This document shows, piece by piece, positions 1 through 9,728 of a DNA stretch of 64,000 nt; positions within the stretch are counted from its first letter, which is position 1; every line of letters starts with the position of its first letter. A model generated the notes under the pieces. It did not search any database. It was not told the DNA's origin and worked only from the letters and a program-made list of their open reading frames with translations. Origin of the DNA: Siphonodentalium dalli (lineage: Eukaryota; Mollusca; Scaphopoda; Gadilida; Siphonodentaliidae); contig CP136061.1 in NCBI GenBank assembly GCA_032622095.1, positions 266,111,551-266,175,550 on the forward strand, in the 5' to 3' direction. The position numbers were made by a program, and so were the translations under genes.

Positions 1-135
1 GAAAACACCAAGGTACACCTGGGTAAGAAAACACCAAGGTACAACTGGGTGGGAAACACCAAGGTACACATGGGTAGGAAACACCAAGGAACACCTGGGT
101 GAATAACACCAAGGTACACCTGGGTGGGGATACCA
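1..135. repeat. 26-bp minisatellite (edge of array)
   Basis: About five imperfect copies of a 25-26 bp unit with the core ACACCAAGGTACACCTGGGT. The array runs off the left edge of the window and decays at about position 135. Similar words (ACCTGGGT) recur in a separate short array at 22140-22345, so the two may share an origin. Confidence 0.9.
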
Positions 136-1277
136 AAGTGAAATGATGAGGATGGCAATGAAGTAGATTTTGATGGGATGCAGGGGTATTGTTATCAATG
201 GAGTTGTTTTAGTATAATAGAACATTAAGGAAACTGATTGTGCAGCAATACAAGTTTATTCAAGGACAACAAACTAACTAAAGATGAAATACATGTATAG
301 AAACACATGTAATATATAAATATATAAACTCATTAAACTGCATGGGTTAAAACTTACTGACAACAAGAGTTGGGTTAAAATTTTGATTAAAAAACACTTG
401 CAAAGTCCCTCTTCATACATGTATATGGTATGTTAGGCAAGTTACATGTACATGTAGTTGCAATGTATACCGGTACATGACATACCGGTGGACACAAAAA
501 TCATTATTTTAGTTCCAATGTCATTTACCAGAATACATGTACATGTTGTACCTTGCAACTACATCTACAGTGAGGTAGTTTTGTCTCATTTAAACTTTCT
601 AAATGGGTTTCTCCCTTTGAATGACATAAACTAATGTGAGTATACACATGAGCTGTGGTGTGAAATACACACCAAAAAATTATTTCTTAGTCTGAGGACA
701 TGTTTCCTGTCATTATCTTACTGCTTACAAATATAGATTTGTAATAATGTGCTGTAATGCTCCAGAAATAGTCATATTTTGTCCTGGTTCATAAGAACAT
801 ATTATTTCTTAGTGTTAGAAGGACATGTTGTCTGTTATTATTTGACTCATAAACCCCCAAATGTACATGTAAACAGAACATTTGGGAAAGAGACACACCA
901 TCTTTATCCTTTTTTATATCAGTACTAAGTAGCAATATTGATCAGATAGCAAAATATGCTATAAATAGATTTCAGATGGTAGAGACTAAACAATCGCATT
1001 AATTGCACCAACTCGAAACAGTTAACATACCCTGTAGAATACAGACTATGATCAAGGAGGGTGTCACACACACCCCCACCCCGCTTTGGTATGTGATATT
1101 CAAGCCATTTTCAGGTGGTAGGCTATATACATGTACATACCCAATGTTATCTGGTACTAGGATTTCACACGGCAATATAACCGGCATTCACGATTCAGCA
1201 AAAAGGCTAGTATGCAGATATAATAGCAGAAAATTATACAAATTTTGAGTATTTTCCAGCTTAAACAGACCCAAGTG
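136..1277. other. Intergenic, no gene seen
   Basis: AT-rich non-coding DNA with scattered ACATGTACATGT-type palindromic words (for example near 445 and 540). Short reading frames on both strands here look like chance frames. The final bases are the 5' flank of the LTR element. Confidence 0.7.
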
Positions 1278-2041
1278 TGTGCCAAGACAACCACAGGGAC
1301 ATAACTTTCAACCCGGGAAGAAGATAGGAAATCTCTGTCAGAGGGGCGCTCGATTACCAAACATATCAGCGTCGCTGTTGACCACATCTAGATCGCAAGT
1401 ACTGAGCACCAAATCGAATTAGCGAGCGTCCATGCAATAACATAGGGAAATGATTTGTGGAGTAAACAGAACACGGTCTTGAGGATTAGCAAGACCAGAT
1501 GTATCGCCTAGAAAGCTACTGAAACCAGGAGAGTTAATAGGACCCATGGGGAGATGACGATAACTCAATTACCCTAAGTACGATGAACCGACGCGCCGTG
1601 AAAATACACATGGCCGTCATTAGCAGACACTGGGTATTTTAGGAAGAAGCAAGCCAACATGAGAAGGCAGTTCTAACCAGTTTCTATCTGACCAACACAA
1701 GCGATCATCACGAACCATCGGACGCTTAGAAGAGCAGAGTGGAGCAATGGACGGAAATACAAGGTAAACATTATGCTCTTGTATTTCTAACAACGCCCCA
1801 CTGATGCGCCGACGGAGGAAGAAGAAGAGCAGACGACAGGAAGACGAACTCAACCGGAACTCAACCGAGTAGAAGACAAGCAGACACACACAACCTATGA
1901 AGACGGAAGAAGACTCTAAACCAAGCAGACGACAGGAAGAGAAACCCAGATGCCGATGATTGAACATTATTGACTTTGTTATATATAAATAATCAAACAG
2001 TTCTGATAGCCTTAAGAGTTATATGTACCCGTATTGGCACA
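1278..2041 (+). repeat. 5' LTR (764 bp)
   Basis: Begins TGTGCCAA and ends TTGGCACA and matches the 3' LTR at 8961-9724 base for base as far as I can compare. A TATATATAAATAA stretch at about 1980-1991, near the 3' end, could be a promoter or processing element. The minus-strand 115-residue frame inside each LTR is only a consequence of LTR identity and is not annotated as a gene. Confidence 0.96.
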
Positions 2042-2052
2042 TATCTCTTAAC

Positions 2053-2070
2053 TGGTGCCTTCGAGCCAGG
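2053..2070 (+). promoter_or_regulatory. Candidate tRNA primer-binding site
   Basis: TGGTGCCTTCGAGCCAGG lies 11 bases after the 5' LTR. It starts with TGG, the complement of a tRNA CCA end, as expected for minus-strand priming. I could not match it to a specific tRNA. Confidence 0.5.
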
Positions 2071-2177
2071 ATCTGAACGCTAATCACAGACACAACGTGA
2101 AGCCAGAAGAGGAACAGTGTGCACAGAAACAGTGTGGGAAAATTCGCAAAACGTGAGTCTAATTGTTTATTATCATA

Positions 2178-3266
2178 ATGGCTACCCAACAACAACAATC
2201 AGCTGGTGTTCTCGCCCCATTAACAGAATCTATCAATTCTCAAATTGCTGCAATGGCCATGACTACGGTGACACAGGTAGTGACGTCATTTGACGGGGAC
2301 CCCACGAAATACCACGGGTGGGTCAAGTCGATAGAAAAATGCGCGATCCTAACCGGCGCTAACGAAGCAAAGAAGCCCTATATGGCATTTCAGAGCGCGG
2401 CGGGCCCCGTATCAGATTTTTTACAAAGATATTTGGCCACGAATCCTAACGCCACGTGGCAAGACACAAAAACTGAATTATCTAGTCGATTTGCCGAGAT
2501 AAATGACATTCAATTCGCCTTTTCGATGCTAAGAAAAATCAAGCAAAAACAAAACGAAAATTTACATGTGCTTGCCGAACGGATTTTGGAGATCGCGATT
2601 GTGGCATACCGAGAGCAGCCCGGCGGGATCAACGCGGTTGAAGGCCAACTCGTAGGGTTTTATATTGACGCTTTAAGAAGCGACAGTTTGAAAATGAAGT
2701 TGATCAGGGATGCGCCGAAGACACTAAAATTGGCAGCCGACATCGCCATGCGGGAAATGGGGATCCGACGGGTATTCAACCTACGAACGGGCCGCGAAAA
2801 TTACAACGAAAACGAACCGGAAGCAATGGAAATCGATAGTTTCAGAAACAAACGCGCGAGAACAACCTACGATATTTGCGCAAGCGATAACCACACGACC
2901 CGTGAACACCGATCACGCCCGAGACAGGTGCATGTCGAAGCGGTGGTTAAACCACGAACAGTCGAATGTTGGACGTGTCAAGGTGATCATTTCGCTCGCG
3001 ACTGCCCCTTTAAGACCGAAAACCGGAGGCACGTATCTTGCTGGGTTTGCGAAGGTAACCACTTAGCTAGAAATTGCCCCTCTAAATCCGGAGATTCGAA
3101 GCAAAGGCAATGGAACACGCCAGTAACGCCACCTAGGGGAATCCGCCGAGATCAGCCGAACCGATCACGTGACCTATCCCATGATACACCGCGTCACAGC
3201 CGGAGATATCCGACATTAAACGAACCACCGCGACTAATGACCCCGCCCACATACGCAAAAAACTAA
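2178..3266 (+). CDS. gag: Gag polyprotein
   Basis: A 362-residue structural protein of the LTR element that would form the virus-like particle and bind genomic RNA. I chose the ATG at 2178 (MATQQQQ); the frame is also open to a TTG at 2163, but that is not a likely eukaryotic start. The first two thirds is a helical capsid-like region; a basic linker follows. Two zinc knuckles lie at residues 264-276 and 288-300, both C-X2-C-X3-H-X4-C, one residue shorter than the usual CCHC spacing of X4 before the histidine. The tail is rich in R and P. The stop codon at 3264-3266 directly abuts a slippery heptamer, so gag termination is coupled to pol expression. Confidence 0.93.
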   Translation: MATQQQQSAGVLAPLTESINSQIAAMAMTTVTQVVTSFDGDPTKYHGWVKSIEKCAILTGANEAKKPYMAFQSAAGPVSDFLQRYLATNPNATWQDTKTELSSRFAEINDIQFAFSMLRKIKQKQNENLHVLAERILEIAIVAYREQPGGINAVEGQLVGFYIDALRSDSLKMKLIRDAPKTLKLAADIAMREMGIRRVFNLRTGRENYNENEPEAMEIDSFRNKRARTTYDICASDNHTTREHRSRPRQVHVEAVVKPRTVECWTCQGDHFARDCPFKTENRRHVSCWVCEGNHLARNCPSKSGDSKQRQWNTPVTPPRGIRRDQPNRSRDLSHDTPRHSRRYPTLNEPPRLMTPPTYAKN

Positions 3267-3299
3267 GGAATCCTCTCATTGAGGCCACATGTGAGAGGA
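3257..3299 (+). promoter_or_regulatory. Programmed -1 ribosomal frameshift signal
   Basis: The heptamer A AAA AAC (3257-3263), read in the gag frame, is a canonical X XXY YYZ slippery site and is followed at once by the gag stop TAA. After a 7-base spacer comes a perfect 8-bp stem, 3271-3278 (TCCTCTCA) with 3292-3299 (TGAGAGGA), around a 13-base loop. Slipping back one base puts ribosomes into the pol frame, which is open through this region. Heptamer, spacer length, stem and frame all agree. Confidence 0.9.
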
Positions 3300-6200
3300 A
3301 ATTTAGTATCAACATTGTGGGGAACCCCAGCTCGTGTTTAGTCAGAATAGGTAAAAATAAATATCGCTCATTAGTGGATAGTGGAGCGGAAGTATCATTG
3401 ATTCACAAACGCGTCTATGACGCATTACAGTTCCGACCAAAACTAACTAGGGAACATATCAACCTTAGCTCCGTGAATGGGAAGTCACTGGGCGTACTTG
3501 GTAGCGTGGAACTGACCTTCAGAATGGCGAAACTAAAATTAACCCATAAATTTTATGTGGCGAATGATATGACCCGGAATATGATCTTGGGGAGGGATTG
3601 GTTGACCTCTCGGGGGGTCAGACTATATTATGATCTGGGATGCCTCAAGGTCAGTGACGTGTACGTCCCATTGGAATCGGACGCGCACATAGCTTCCCTG
3701 CTGAGATTGACCAGCAAGGTTAGCTTAAAGCCTCAAACATCAACTTTATGTATGGGAAAATCAAAAAACTTAGCTTCTCTTCGCAAGTCGACATTAGTAG
3801 AGGTGGCCCAAATCGAGACAGGCTACCTAGCGTCAGAACCCGGTCTGGAAATCGGCAGCTCCATTTCTGGGGTGGGCAAGAGGAACAAGGTCCTGGTATT
3901 ACTCGTCAATAACACCAACAAAACGTTTCGCCTACGACGGGGCAGTGTAATCGGCAAGACGGTAGTGTGTGACCCTGGAACCAGCCGCGAAATTAACTCT
4001 TTGTCACAAAGCTCCCAGTTCCCGGCGACCCGTAATTACCGCGACGATGGCTACGCCCTTAGACGCGCCGGCCATAACAGGGGAGACAACTCTAGGTCAG
4101 CGCGCGCTACCGGCGAGAAAAGATTAAATTTGGCCGAAGTTTCGTGCCCAGAGCGATACCGAGAAACACTGATAAAATTGTTGAAGTCCAACTCGGACAT
4201 CTTTGCCGACAAAGATACCGAGCTGACACAGACGAGCACAGTCAAAATGCATATCGACACGGGAAACCACCCTCCGATAAAACTTCGCCCGTATCGCACC
4301 CCTTTGAATAAACGACCGTTGGTTGACGTTGCCATAAATGATATGCTAGAAGCAGACATTATCAGGCCGAGTTCGAGTCCTTACTCAAGTCCGATTGTTA
4401 TGGTTGATAAGCGCGATGGCACCAAACGATTTTGCGTCGACTTCAGGCAATTAAATGCCGTAACCAAACCTATGTCATACCCACTTCCGGTTATCGACGA
4501 TATTTTGGCACTTCTTGGAAAATCTAAATTCTTCACCGCTATCGATCTCAAAAGCGGTTATTGGCAGTGCCAGGTCGCAGAGGAGGACAAGCAAAAGACG
4601 GCATTCGCTTGCCACCGAGGTCTTTTTGAATTCAACTCCATGCCTTTTGGGCTCCGGAACGCTGGAGGGGTTTTCTCCCAGCTGATGGCCCAGGTGTTAT
4701 GTGGGATGGGTGATTACGCCATTGCCTACTTAGACGACGTCCTCATCTACAGCGAGTCCCTAGAATTACACTTGGAACATATCCAGAAAGTCTTTGACAA
4801 GTTGCGCCAACATACACTGAAATTAAAATTAAAAAAGTGCCAATTCCTAAAGCAAGAAACACGGTATTTGGGTTTTATAATTGATACCGACGGCGTCCGA
4901 CCTGACCCCGAGAAGGTCAAGGCCATCCGGTCGCTTGTGCCCCCAACATCAGTAAAAGAAGTACGTTCCTTCATTGGCATGAGCAACTACTACCGCAGAT
5001 TTGTCCCCTCATTTTCGCAAATCGCTGAACCTTTGGTACAGCTTACAAAAAAATATGCCAAATTCAAATGGGACCAAGCTTGCCAAATTTCGTTTGACAA
5101 ACTAAAAGAAAATCTCACGGCAGTGCCTCTCCTGGCCTACCCAAATACGGCCACGCCCTATACATTGTATACTGATGCAAGCGACCTTTGCATCGGTGCC
5201 TGTCTGACCCAGTTGGGCTCAGATGGCGTTGAAGAACCAATTTATTATCTCTCACACAAACTTGGTGATACTCAAACCCGATGGCCAACTGTGGAGAAAG
5301 AGGCATATGCAATTCACTTCGCATTACAAAGGTTGGACCATTACCTTCATAACGCCACTTTCACGATAAAAACAGATCATAAACCATTGAAGTATCTCTT
5401 GGAATCCCCCATGCAGAACAAGAAAATTCAACAGTGGGCTTTGGGCATAACTGGATATAACTGTAACATTGAGTACATAGCTGGCCCAGATAATCACTGC
5501 GCAGACCTGCTCAGTCGAACGCCACCTAATGCTTATACGGAACAAGAGAAGGCAGAAGTAGAGGTAGATATCAACGACAATAACCTTACTGTCGCCGAGA
5601 CTCAAGCGGAAATCGCCGCCTTGAATTCGTCTCGATTTAAACCCAAAGACTTCGCAAGCTGCGAGGTAACCCCAAAGGAACTGCCGAATAAAACTCAAAT
5701 TGGTCAGGCTTACCAACCTACTAATCTACTGTTCAACAAGCCAGGCTTCAACATGCTTGAGGAACAAAAGAAAGACCCGGAAATTGCGTCAGTTCTGGAG
5801 GCCCTCGACAAAGGCGAGGACACCCGGAATGACAAACACTTGATGATTGACGGGGTACTCTATTACCTCTCGAGTGCTGACGCAGAACCGACCCCACGCC
5901 TTTGGGTGCCCGCACATCTTCAAACCAACATAATCCAACAATACCACGATGATAACGGCCACGTGGGAGTAGACAAAACGCATGATGCGATTAGGTCGAA
6001 ATATTTTTGGCCCAGACTGTACAAGGAACTAAACTGTTACGTTGGAAAGTGCGTGACCTGCCAAGTCAGGTCTCTGCAAAAACAATCCCCTAAAATGCAA
6101 ATAACGGACACGCCCCCCTACCCTTTTGCCAAAATTGGGTTGGACCTATCAGGGCCCTACCCCACGTCGCTATCGGGTAACCGCTACATTATCAGCTTCA

Positions 6201-7471
6201 TAGACTTATATAGCGGGTGGGCAGAAGCGTTTCCGGTCAAGGACAAGTCAGCCGATAACGTTGTTCATCTCTTGATCGACGAGATATTCCCGCGACATGG
6301 ATGCCCTCTAGAAATAATAACCGATAACGGCAGTGAGAACATTAATTACAAGGTCAGGGACACTCTGAAGGCTTTGAACATTCACCACGTGACTACGTCT
6401 TATTATCACCCCCAGAGCAACAGTAGAGTAGAGAGATTTCACAGGACTTTTAAAGACATTGTCTCAAAGAAAGTGGCAGACCAAATAAACACGTGGGACG
6501 TCCATTTAAATCAAGCACTAGCTGCGATTCGATTTAACAAAAATGAAACTTCTAAATTCTCCCCCTTTTTCTTGTTATACAACCGAGACGTCGTGTTCCC
6601 AATAGACAATCTCCTAAAACCCAGGCGTAAATACGCGGGAGAAGATTACCATCAGATAGCTCTGCAACAACAGCACAAATCCTTTATGATGGTACACAAA
6701 CACGTGAAACAGGCGAAACGCCAACAAGCAGCGAAATTTAACAAAAAGGCCACAGACACCAAATTCGAGATTGGCGAGGCCGTCTATGTGAAGAATCATT
6801 TACGAAAAAGCAAACTTGAAAGCAAATGGAAACCCTACTTCCGCATAACCAAGCAAATAACGCCCGTTACTTTCGAGTTAAGGAATCAATTAACTGGGAA
6901 AGTCACACAATCCCATGCTGAACATATGCGCAAAGCCAACCTGGAATGGGAAATCCCCAAAACTGACAACAACAAGCGTGCTCAAACGTATGTTGTTCCC
7001 CCCGAAGACGAAGATAGCGACGTTCCTGCCCCTAACCCTGTGGGTGGGTCTTCTGGCGATGAAACAGAACCATTACCAGATGATGTGATCGCTCGATATC
7101 GGAGACAATGTTCGGACTCCGATGACGAAGATGTCCCTTTAAGCGAGCTTAAGATGCGCTTACAGCGTAGGAAAACGCGACTCGCGCGCTCAGAGCAGCT
7201 ACAAAACCCTGACTCGTCCATGGACGAGAGACCAGAGCCGAGTGCCAAGGCACGACGCGCTCCAGCGCCTCGTCGACACGGGCGCAAAGTAACAAAGATG
7301 TTTACGAGTGATGACAGCTCAGAGGATGAGTTAATGGAAGTGGCCGCCATTGAACAAAACCCTCGTGAGGCCCCACGCAAGTGTAAGCAGCTCATGAATG
7401 GAGCGCTTAGTGACATAAGAACCAAGCAATCATTTAAAAACCTGTTGTACTCAATGGCAGCAGTGATGTAA
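3263..7471 (+). CDS. pol: Pol polyprotein: protease, RT, RNase H, integrase
   Basis: Expressed by -1 frameshifting from gag. The frame is open from before the gag stop, and its longest track start at 3317 is only a GTG, so no independent start is needed. Counting from 3317: aspartic protease D21 (DSGAEV) with ILGRDWL at 90-96; reverse transcriptase with FTAIDLKSGYWQ (D410) and YLDD (D473, D474); RNase H with D620, E662 and D687; integrase zinc domain H877, H882, C912, C915; integrase core D943, D1003, E1039, an exact D-X59-D-X35-E. A WKPYFRI segment resembles the GPY/F module. Residues after about 1230 are acidic and serine-rich with basic patches, beyond the usual end of integrase. There are no internal stops and no missing catalytic residue, so the enzyme set looks functional. 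Confidence 0.96.
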   Translation, partial: LRNPLIEATCERKFSINIVGNPSSCLVRIGKNKYRSLVDSGAEVSLIHKRVYDALQFRPKLTREHINLSSVNGKSLGVLGSVELTFRMAKLKLTHKFYVANDMTRNMILGRDWLTSRGVRLYYDLGCLKVSDVYVPLESDAHIASLLRLTSKVSLKPQTSTLCMGKSKNLASLRKSTLVEVAQIETGYLASEPGLEIGSSISGVGKRNKVLVLLVNNTNKTFRLRRGSVIGKTVVCDPGTSREINSLSQSSQFPATRNYRDDGYALRRAGHNRGDNSRSARATGEKRLNLAEVSCPERYRETLIKLLKSNSDIFADKDTELTQTSTVKMHIDTGNHPPIKLRPYRTPLNKRPLVDVAINDMLEADIIRPSSSPYSSPIVMVDKRDGTKRFCVDFRQLNAVTKPMSYPLPVIDDILALLGKSKFFTAIDLKSGYWQCQVAEEDKQKTAFACHRGLFEFNSMPFGLRNAGGVFSQLMAQVLCGMGDYAIAYLDDVLIYSESLELHLEHIQKVFDKLRQHTLKLKLKKCQFLKQETRYLGFIIDTDGVRPDPEKVKAIRSLVPPTSVKEVRSFIGMSNYYRRFVPSFSQIAEPLVQLTKKYAKFKWDQACQISFDKLKENLTAVPLLAYPNTATPYTLYTDASDLCIGACLTQLGSDGVEEPIYYLSHKLGDTQTRWPTVEKEAYAIHFALQRLDHYLHNATFTIKTDHKPLKYLLESPMQNKKIQQWALGITGYNCNIEYIAGPDNHCADLLSRTPPNAYTEQEKAEVEVDINDNNLTVAETQAEIAALNSSRFKPKDFASCEVTPKELPNKTQIGQAYQPTNLLFNKPGFNMLEEQKKDPEIASVLEALDKGEDTRNDKHLMIDGVLYYLSSADAEPTPRLWVPAHLQTNIIQQYHDDNGHVGVDKTHDAIRSKYFWPRLYKELNCYVGKCVTCQVRSLQKQSPKMQITDTPPYPFAKIGLDLSGPYPTSLSGNRYIISFIDLYSGWAEAFPVKDKSADNVVHLLIDEIFPRHGCPLEIITDNGSENINYKVRDTLKALNIHHVTTSYYHPQSNSRVERFHRTFKDIVSKKVADQINTWDVHLNQALAAIRFNKNETSKFSPFFLLYNRDVVFPIDNLLKPRRKYAGEDYHQIALQQQHKSFMMVHKHVKQAKRQQAAKFNKKATDTKFEIGEAVYVKNHLRKSKLESKWKPYFRITKQITPVTFELRNQLTGKVTQSHAEHMRKANLEWEIPKTDNNKRAQTYVVPPEDEDSDVPAPNPVGGSSGDETEPLPDDVIARYRRQCSDSDDEDVPLSELKMRLQRRKTRLARSEQLQNPDSSMDERPEPSAKARRAPAPRRHGRKVTKMFTSDDSSEDELMEVAAIEQNPREAPRKCKQLMNGALSDIRTKQSFKNLLYSMAAVM

Positions 7472-7865
7472 ATAATAATGAAACGCCCGTACTATTTACC
7501 TGGATTTCATTTCGGAATGAATGAGACCCCACTTTTAACTGTCTTATTGATGACTGATGAGTCTAACCTGGCTTCGTAAATGTTGAAAATAGTTAGCCCG
7601 ACGCCCCAGACCGAATCGCGAATAAATAGTCATGTTCGGATCAATGACAGGTCGCGCGCCCCATGAAACCCGGCACGTGCGCATGGCGATTTAATAAATA
7701 AAGCTTTGAACTTTACAATCACGCGCCGAGAGATAACGAGCACCGCGCCGACGTGCACGCCGCCACCCTTAGGGTTACTGCGTTTAAGCGCACCCCGCTC
7801 AAATAAACACGATCGAAAATATGCTCACGACTGACTTAGTGAACGAAAAAGTATTACCCCAATGA
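7472..7865 (+). other. Post-pol untranslated segment of the LTR element
   Basis: No convincing reading frame. AATAAATAAA at about 7693 is a possible polyadenylation signal that would end a transcript before the 3' LTR; whether it is used cannot be told from sequence. Confidence 0.5.
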
Positions 7866-8156
7866 ATGGTAGAGATGGCCAGGGTGGTATTTTGCCCTAG
7901 TAACGTAGTTACAGTAGTAATTTTCATTATCTTGACCCACCGATTCTGGTGGAGATTTGTTAAACGACATTTACCAAGGTTAGCCATTATGTATAATAAG
8001 CAGTTAGACCAGCGACCTGAGGATATCCCGAATGCCGTGTTCAAAGGACCCATCGACGAAGCAATGGAGACGGATGCACCAAAGCCGTCTGCGCTATTCC
8101 GGGACAACACTCAGGAACGCCTACATGAACATCCAATTATAGCCGTCAGAGGCTGA
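7866..8156 (+). CDS. Small putative membrane protein of the LTR element
   Basis: A 96-residue frame between pol and the 3' LTR, starting at the ATG at 7866. Residues about 7-27 are a strongly hydrophobic helix (VVTVVIFIIL), followed by a basic, aromatic patch (HRFWWRFVKRH) and then an acidic/polar tail, the pattern of a single-pass membrane protein. It lies where envelope genes sit in some Gypsy elements but is far too short for one and has no signal peptide or glycosylation pattern that I can recognise. It could be a remnant, an accessory protein, the first exon of a spliced frame (see 8610-8939), or chance. The open frame and membrane segment are visible; function is unknown. Confidence 0.4.
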   Translation: MVEMARVVFCPSNVVTVVIFIILTHRFWWRFVKRHLPRLAIMYNKQLDQRPEDIPNAVFKGPIDEAMETDAPKPSALFRDNTQERLHEHPIIAVRG

Positions 8157-8609
8157 CCACATCTGTGGCGGATTTGGATTAGTATTAATTATGTATCGTA
8201 TATTAATGTATTCCGAATTTCCTCCGTAATTATTGTTGCGCGGATATCAGAATCATTCGCATGTATATAGACATTTATGCATTTCATATATTTCAAATAT
8301 TAATTGTTGCATAACGATGTCCAGGGTATTATAGTTGTATAATCATCAGAATGATTATAGCAAGCGTTGAATAGGGACTATAAATCCCGACATTCAGTCA
8401 TACGTTTTGATAATTGAAATCAATCACCCCGACTTATCTTGTGTTTAAACTGTTCGTCAACAAATCCATCTATATAATTAGTTGTAAATTCCATTTTCGT
8501 ATTGGGCCGATCTGACGACCCTCAAGCGATACCGATAAATTGGAAAATTAACCATTGTGTATTCTGACTGTGTCATTTGTTCTCAAACCTCACACAAATA
8601 TCCGTTTGA

Positions 8610-8939
8610 GTATTACAGGCTGACCATGGCGGTGGAACAAGGGTCGACCAGTTGTCAGAACCTACCCCATACTCGGACATTGAGGACGAAAATACCTCGA
8701 CATCCGATGATGACGAAAATGACGACGCCATGAAATTTCAATCATAGTTTTACACCGAAAGAGTCACAGCCAGTGGGTCGGAGTTGTCTGAGAGACGCCC
8801 AGACGACCCGATCTACACGGAGACGACCGACATCGAACCAGCTATCCATCGCCGATGCCGCTGTTGCGAAACACTTCGACGAATCATCGACCTGCTGCGC
8901 AGCGACGAATTGGACTTGCGATTTCAAGATCAACTTTAA
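8610..8939 (+). other. Cryptic third reading frame with one amber stop
   Basis: From 8610 to the TAA at 8937-8939 one frame is open except for a single TAG at 8745-8747. The first part is acidic (DIEDENTSTSDDDENDD), like the tail of Pol. The second part is basic, then leucine-rich with a cysteine cluster (RRCRCCETLRRIIDLL). A splice-acceptor-like TATTACAG ends at 8618, so it could be the last exon of a spliced transcript. It shares the reading phase of the 7866 frame. Equally it could be decayed coding sequence. Confidence 0.3.
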
Positions 8940-8942
8940 ATC

Positions 8943-8957
8943 GAAAAAGTGAAGGAG
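8943..8957 (+). promoter_or_regulatory. Polypurine tract
   Basis: GAAAAAGTGAAGGAG is a nearly pure purine run ending three bases before the 3' LTR, the place and composition expected of the plus-strand primer. Confidence 0.8.
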
Positions 8958-8960
8958 TAA

Positions 8961-9724
8961 TGTGCCAAGACAACCACAGGGACATAACTTTCAACCCGGG
9001 AAGAAGATAGGAAATCTCTGTCAGAGGGGCGCTCGATTACCAAACATATCAGCGTCGCTGTTGACCACATCTAGATCGCAAGTACTGAGCACCAAATCGA
9101 ATTAGCGAGCGTCCATGCAATAACATAGGGAAATGATTTGTGGAGTAAACAGAACACGGTCTTGAGGATTAGCAAGACCAGATGTATCGCCTAGAAAGCT
9201 ACTGAAACCAGGAGAGTTAATAGGACCCATGGGGAGATGACGATAACTCAATTACCCTAAGTACGATGAACCGACGCGCCGTGAAAATACACATGGCCGT
9301 CATTAGCAGACACTGGGTATTTTAGGAAGAAGCAAGCCAACATGAGAAGGCAGTTCTAACCAGTTTCTATCTGACCAACACAAGCGATCATCACGAACCA
9401 TCGGACGCTTAGAAGAGCAGAGTGGAGCAATGGACGGAAATACAAGGTAAACATTATGCTCTTGTATTTCTAACAACGCCCCACTGATGCGCCGACGGAG
9501 GAAGAAGAAGAGCAGACGACAGGAAGACGAACTCAACCGGAACTCAACCGAGTAGAAGACAAGCAGACACACACAACCTATGAAGACGGAAGAAGACTCT
9601 AAACCAAGCAGACGACAGGAAGAGAAACCCAGATGCCGATGATTGAACATTATTGACTTTGTTATATATAAATAATCAAACAGTTCTGATAGCCTTAAGA
9701 GTTATATGTACCCGTATTGGCACA
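8961..9724 (+). repeat. 3' LTR (764 bp)
   Basis: Same length and, by eye, the same sequence as the 5' LTR at 1278-2041. It is followed by the AGTG target duplication at 9725-9728. Confidence 0.96.
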
Positions 9725-9728
9725 AGTG

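Larger units (their letters stand above)
1278..9724 (+). mobile_element. Complete Ty3/Gypsy LTR retrotransposon, 8447 bp
   Basis: Two 764-bp LTRs enclose gag and pol. Each LTR begins TGTGCCAA and ends TTGGCACA, a perfect 8-bp inverted terminal repeat. The element is flanked by a 4-bp target duplication AGTG (1274-1277 and 9725-9728). The order protease, reverse transcriptase, RNase H, integrase is that of Ty3/Gypsy, not Ty1/Copia. The two LTRs appear identical over their full length by eye, and gag and pol are uninterrupted, so the insertion is very recent and probably competent. No convincing envelope gene is present. The clade within Ty3/Gypsy is not determined. Confidence 0.97.

Noticed and set aside
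1620-1967. 115-residue minus-strand frame in each LTR (also 9303-9650)
   Set aside because: Its two identical copies follow from LTR identity; no family features, antisense to the element.
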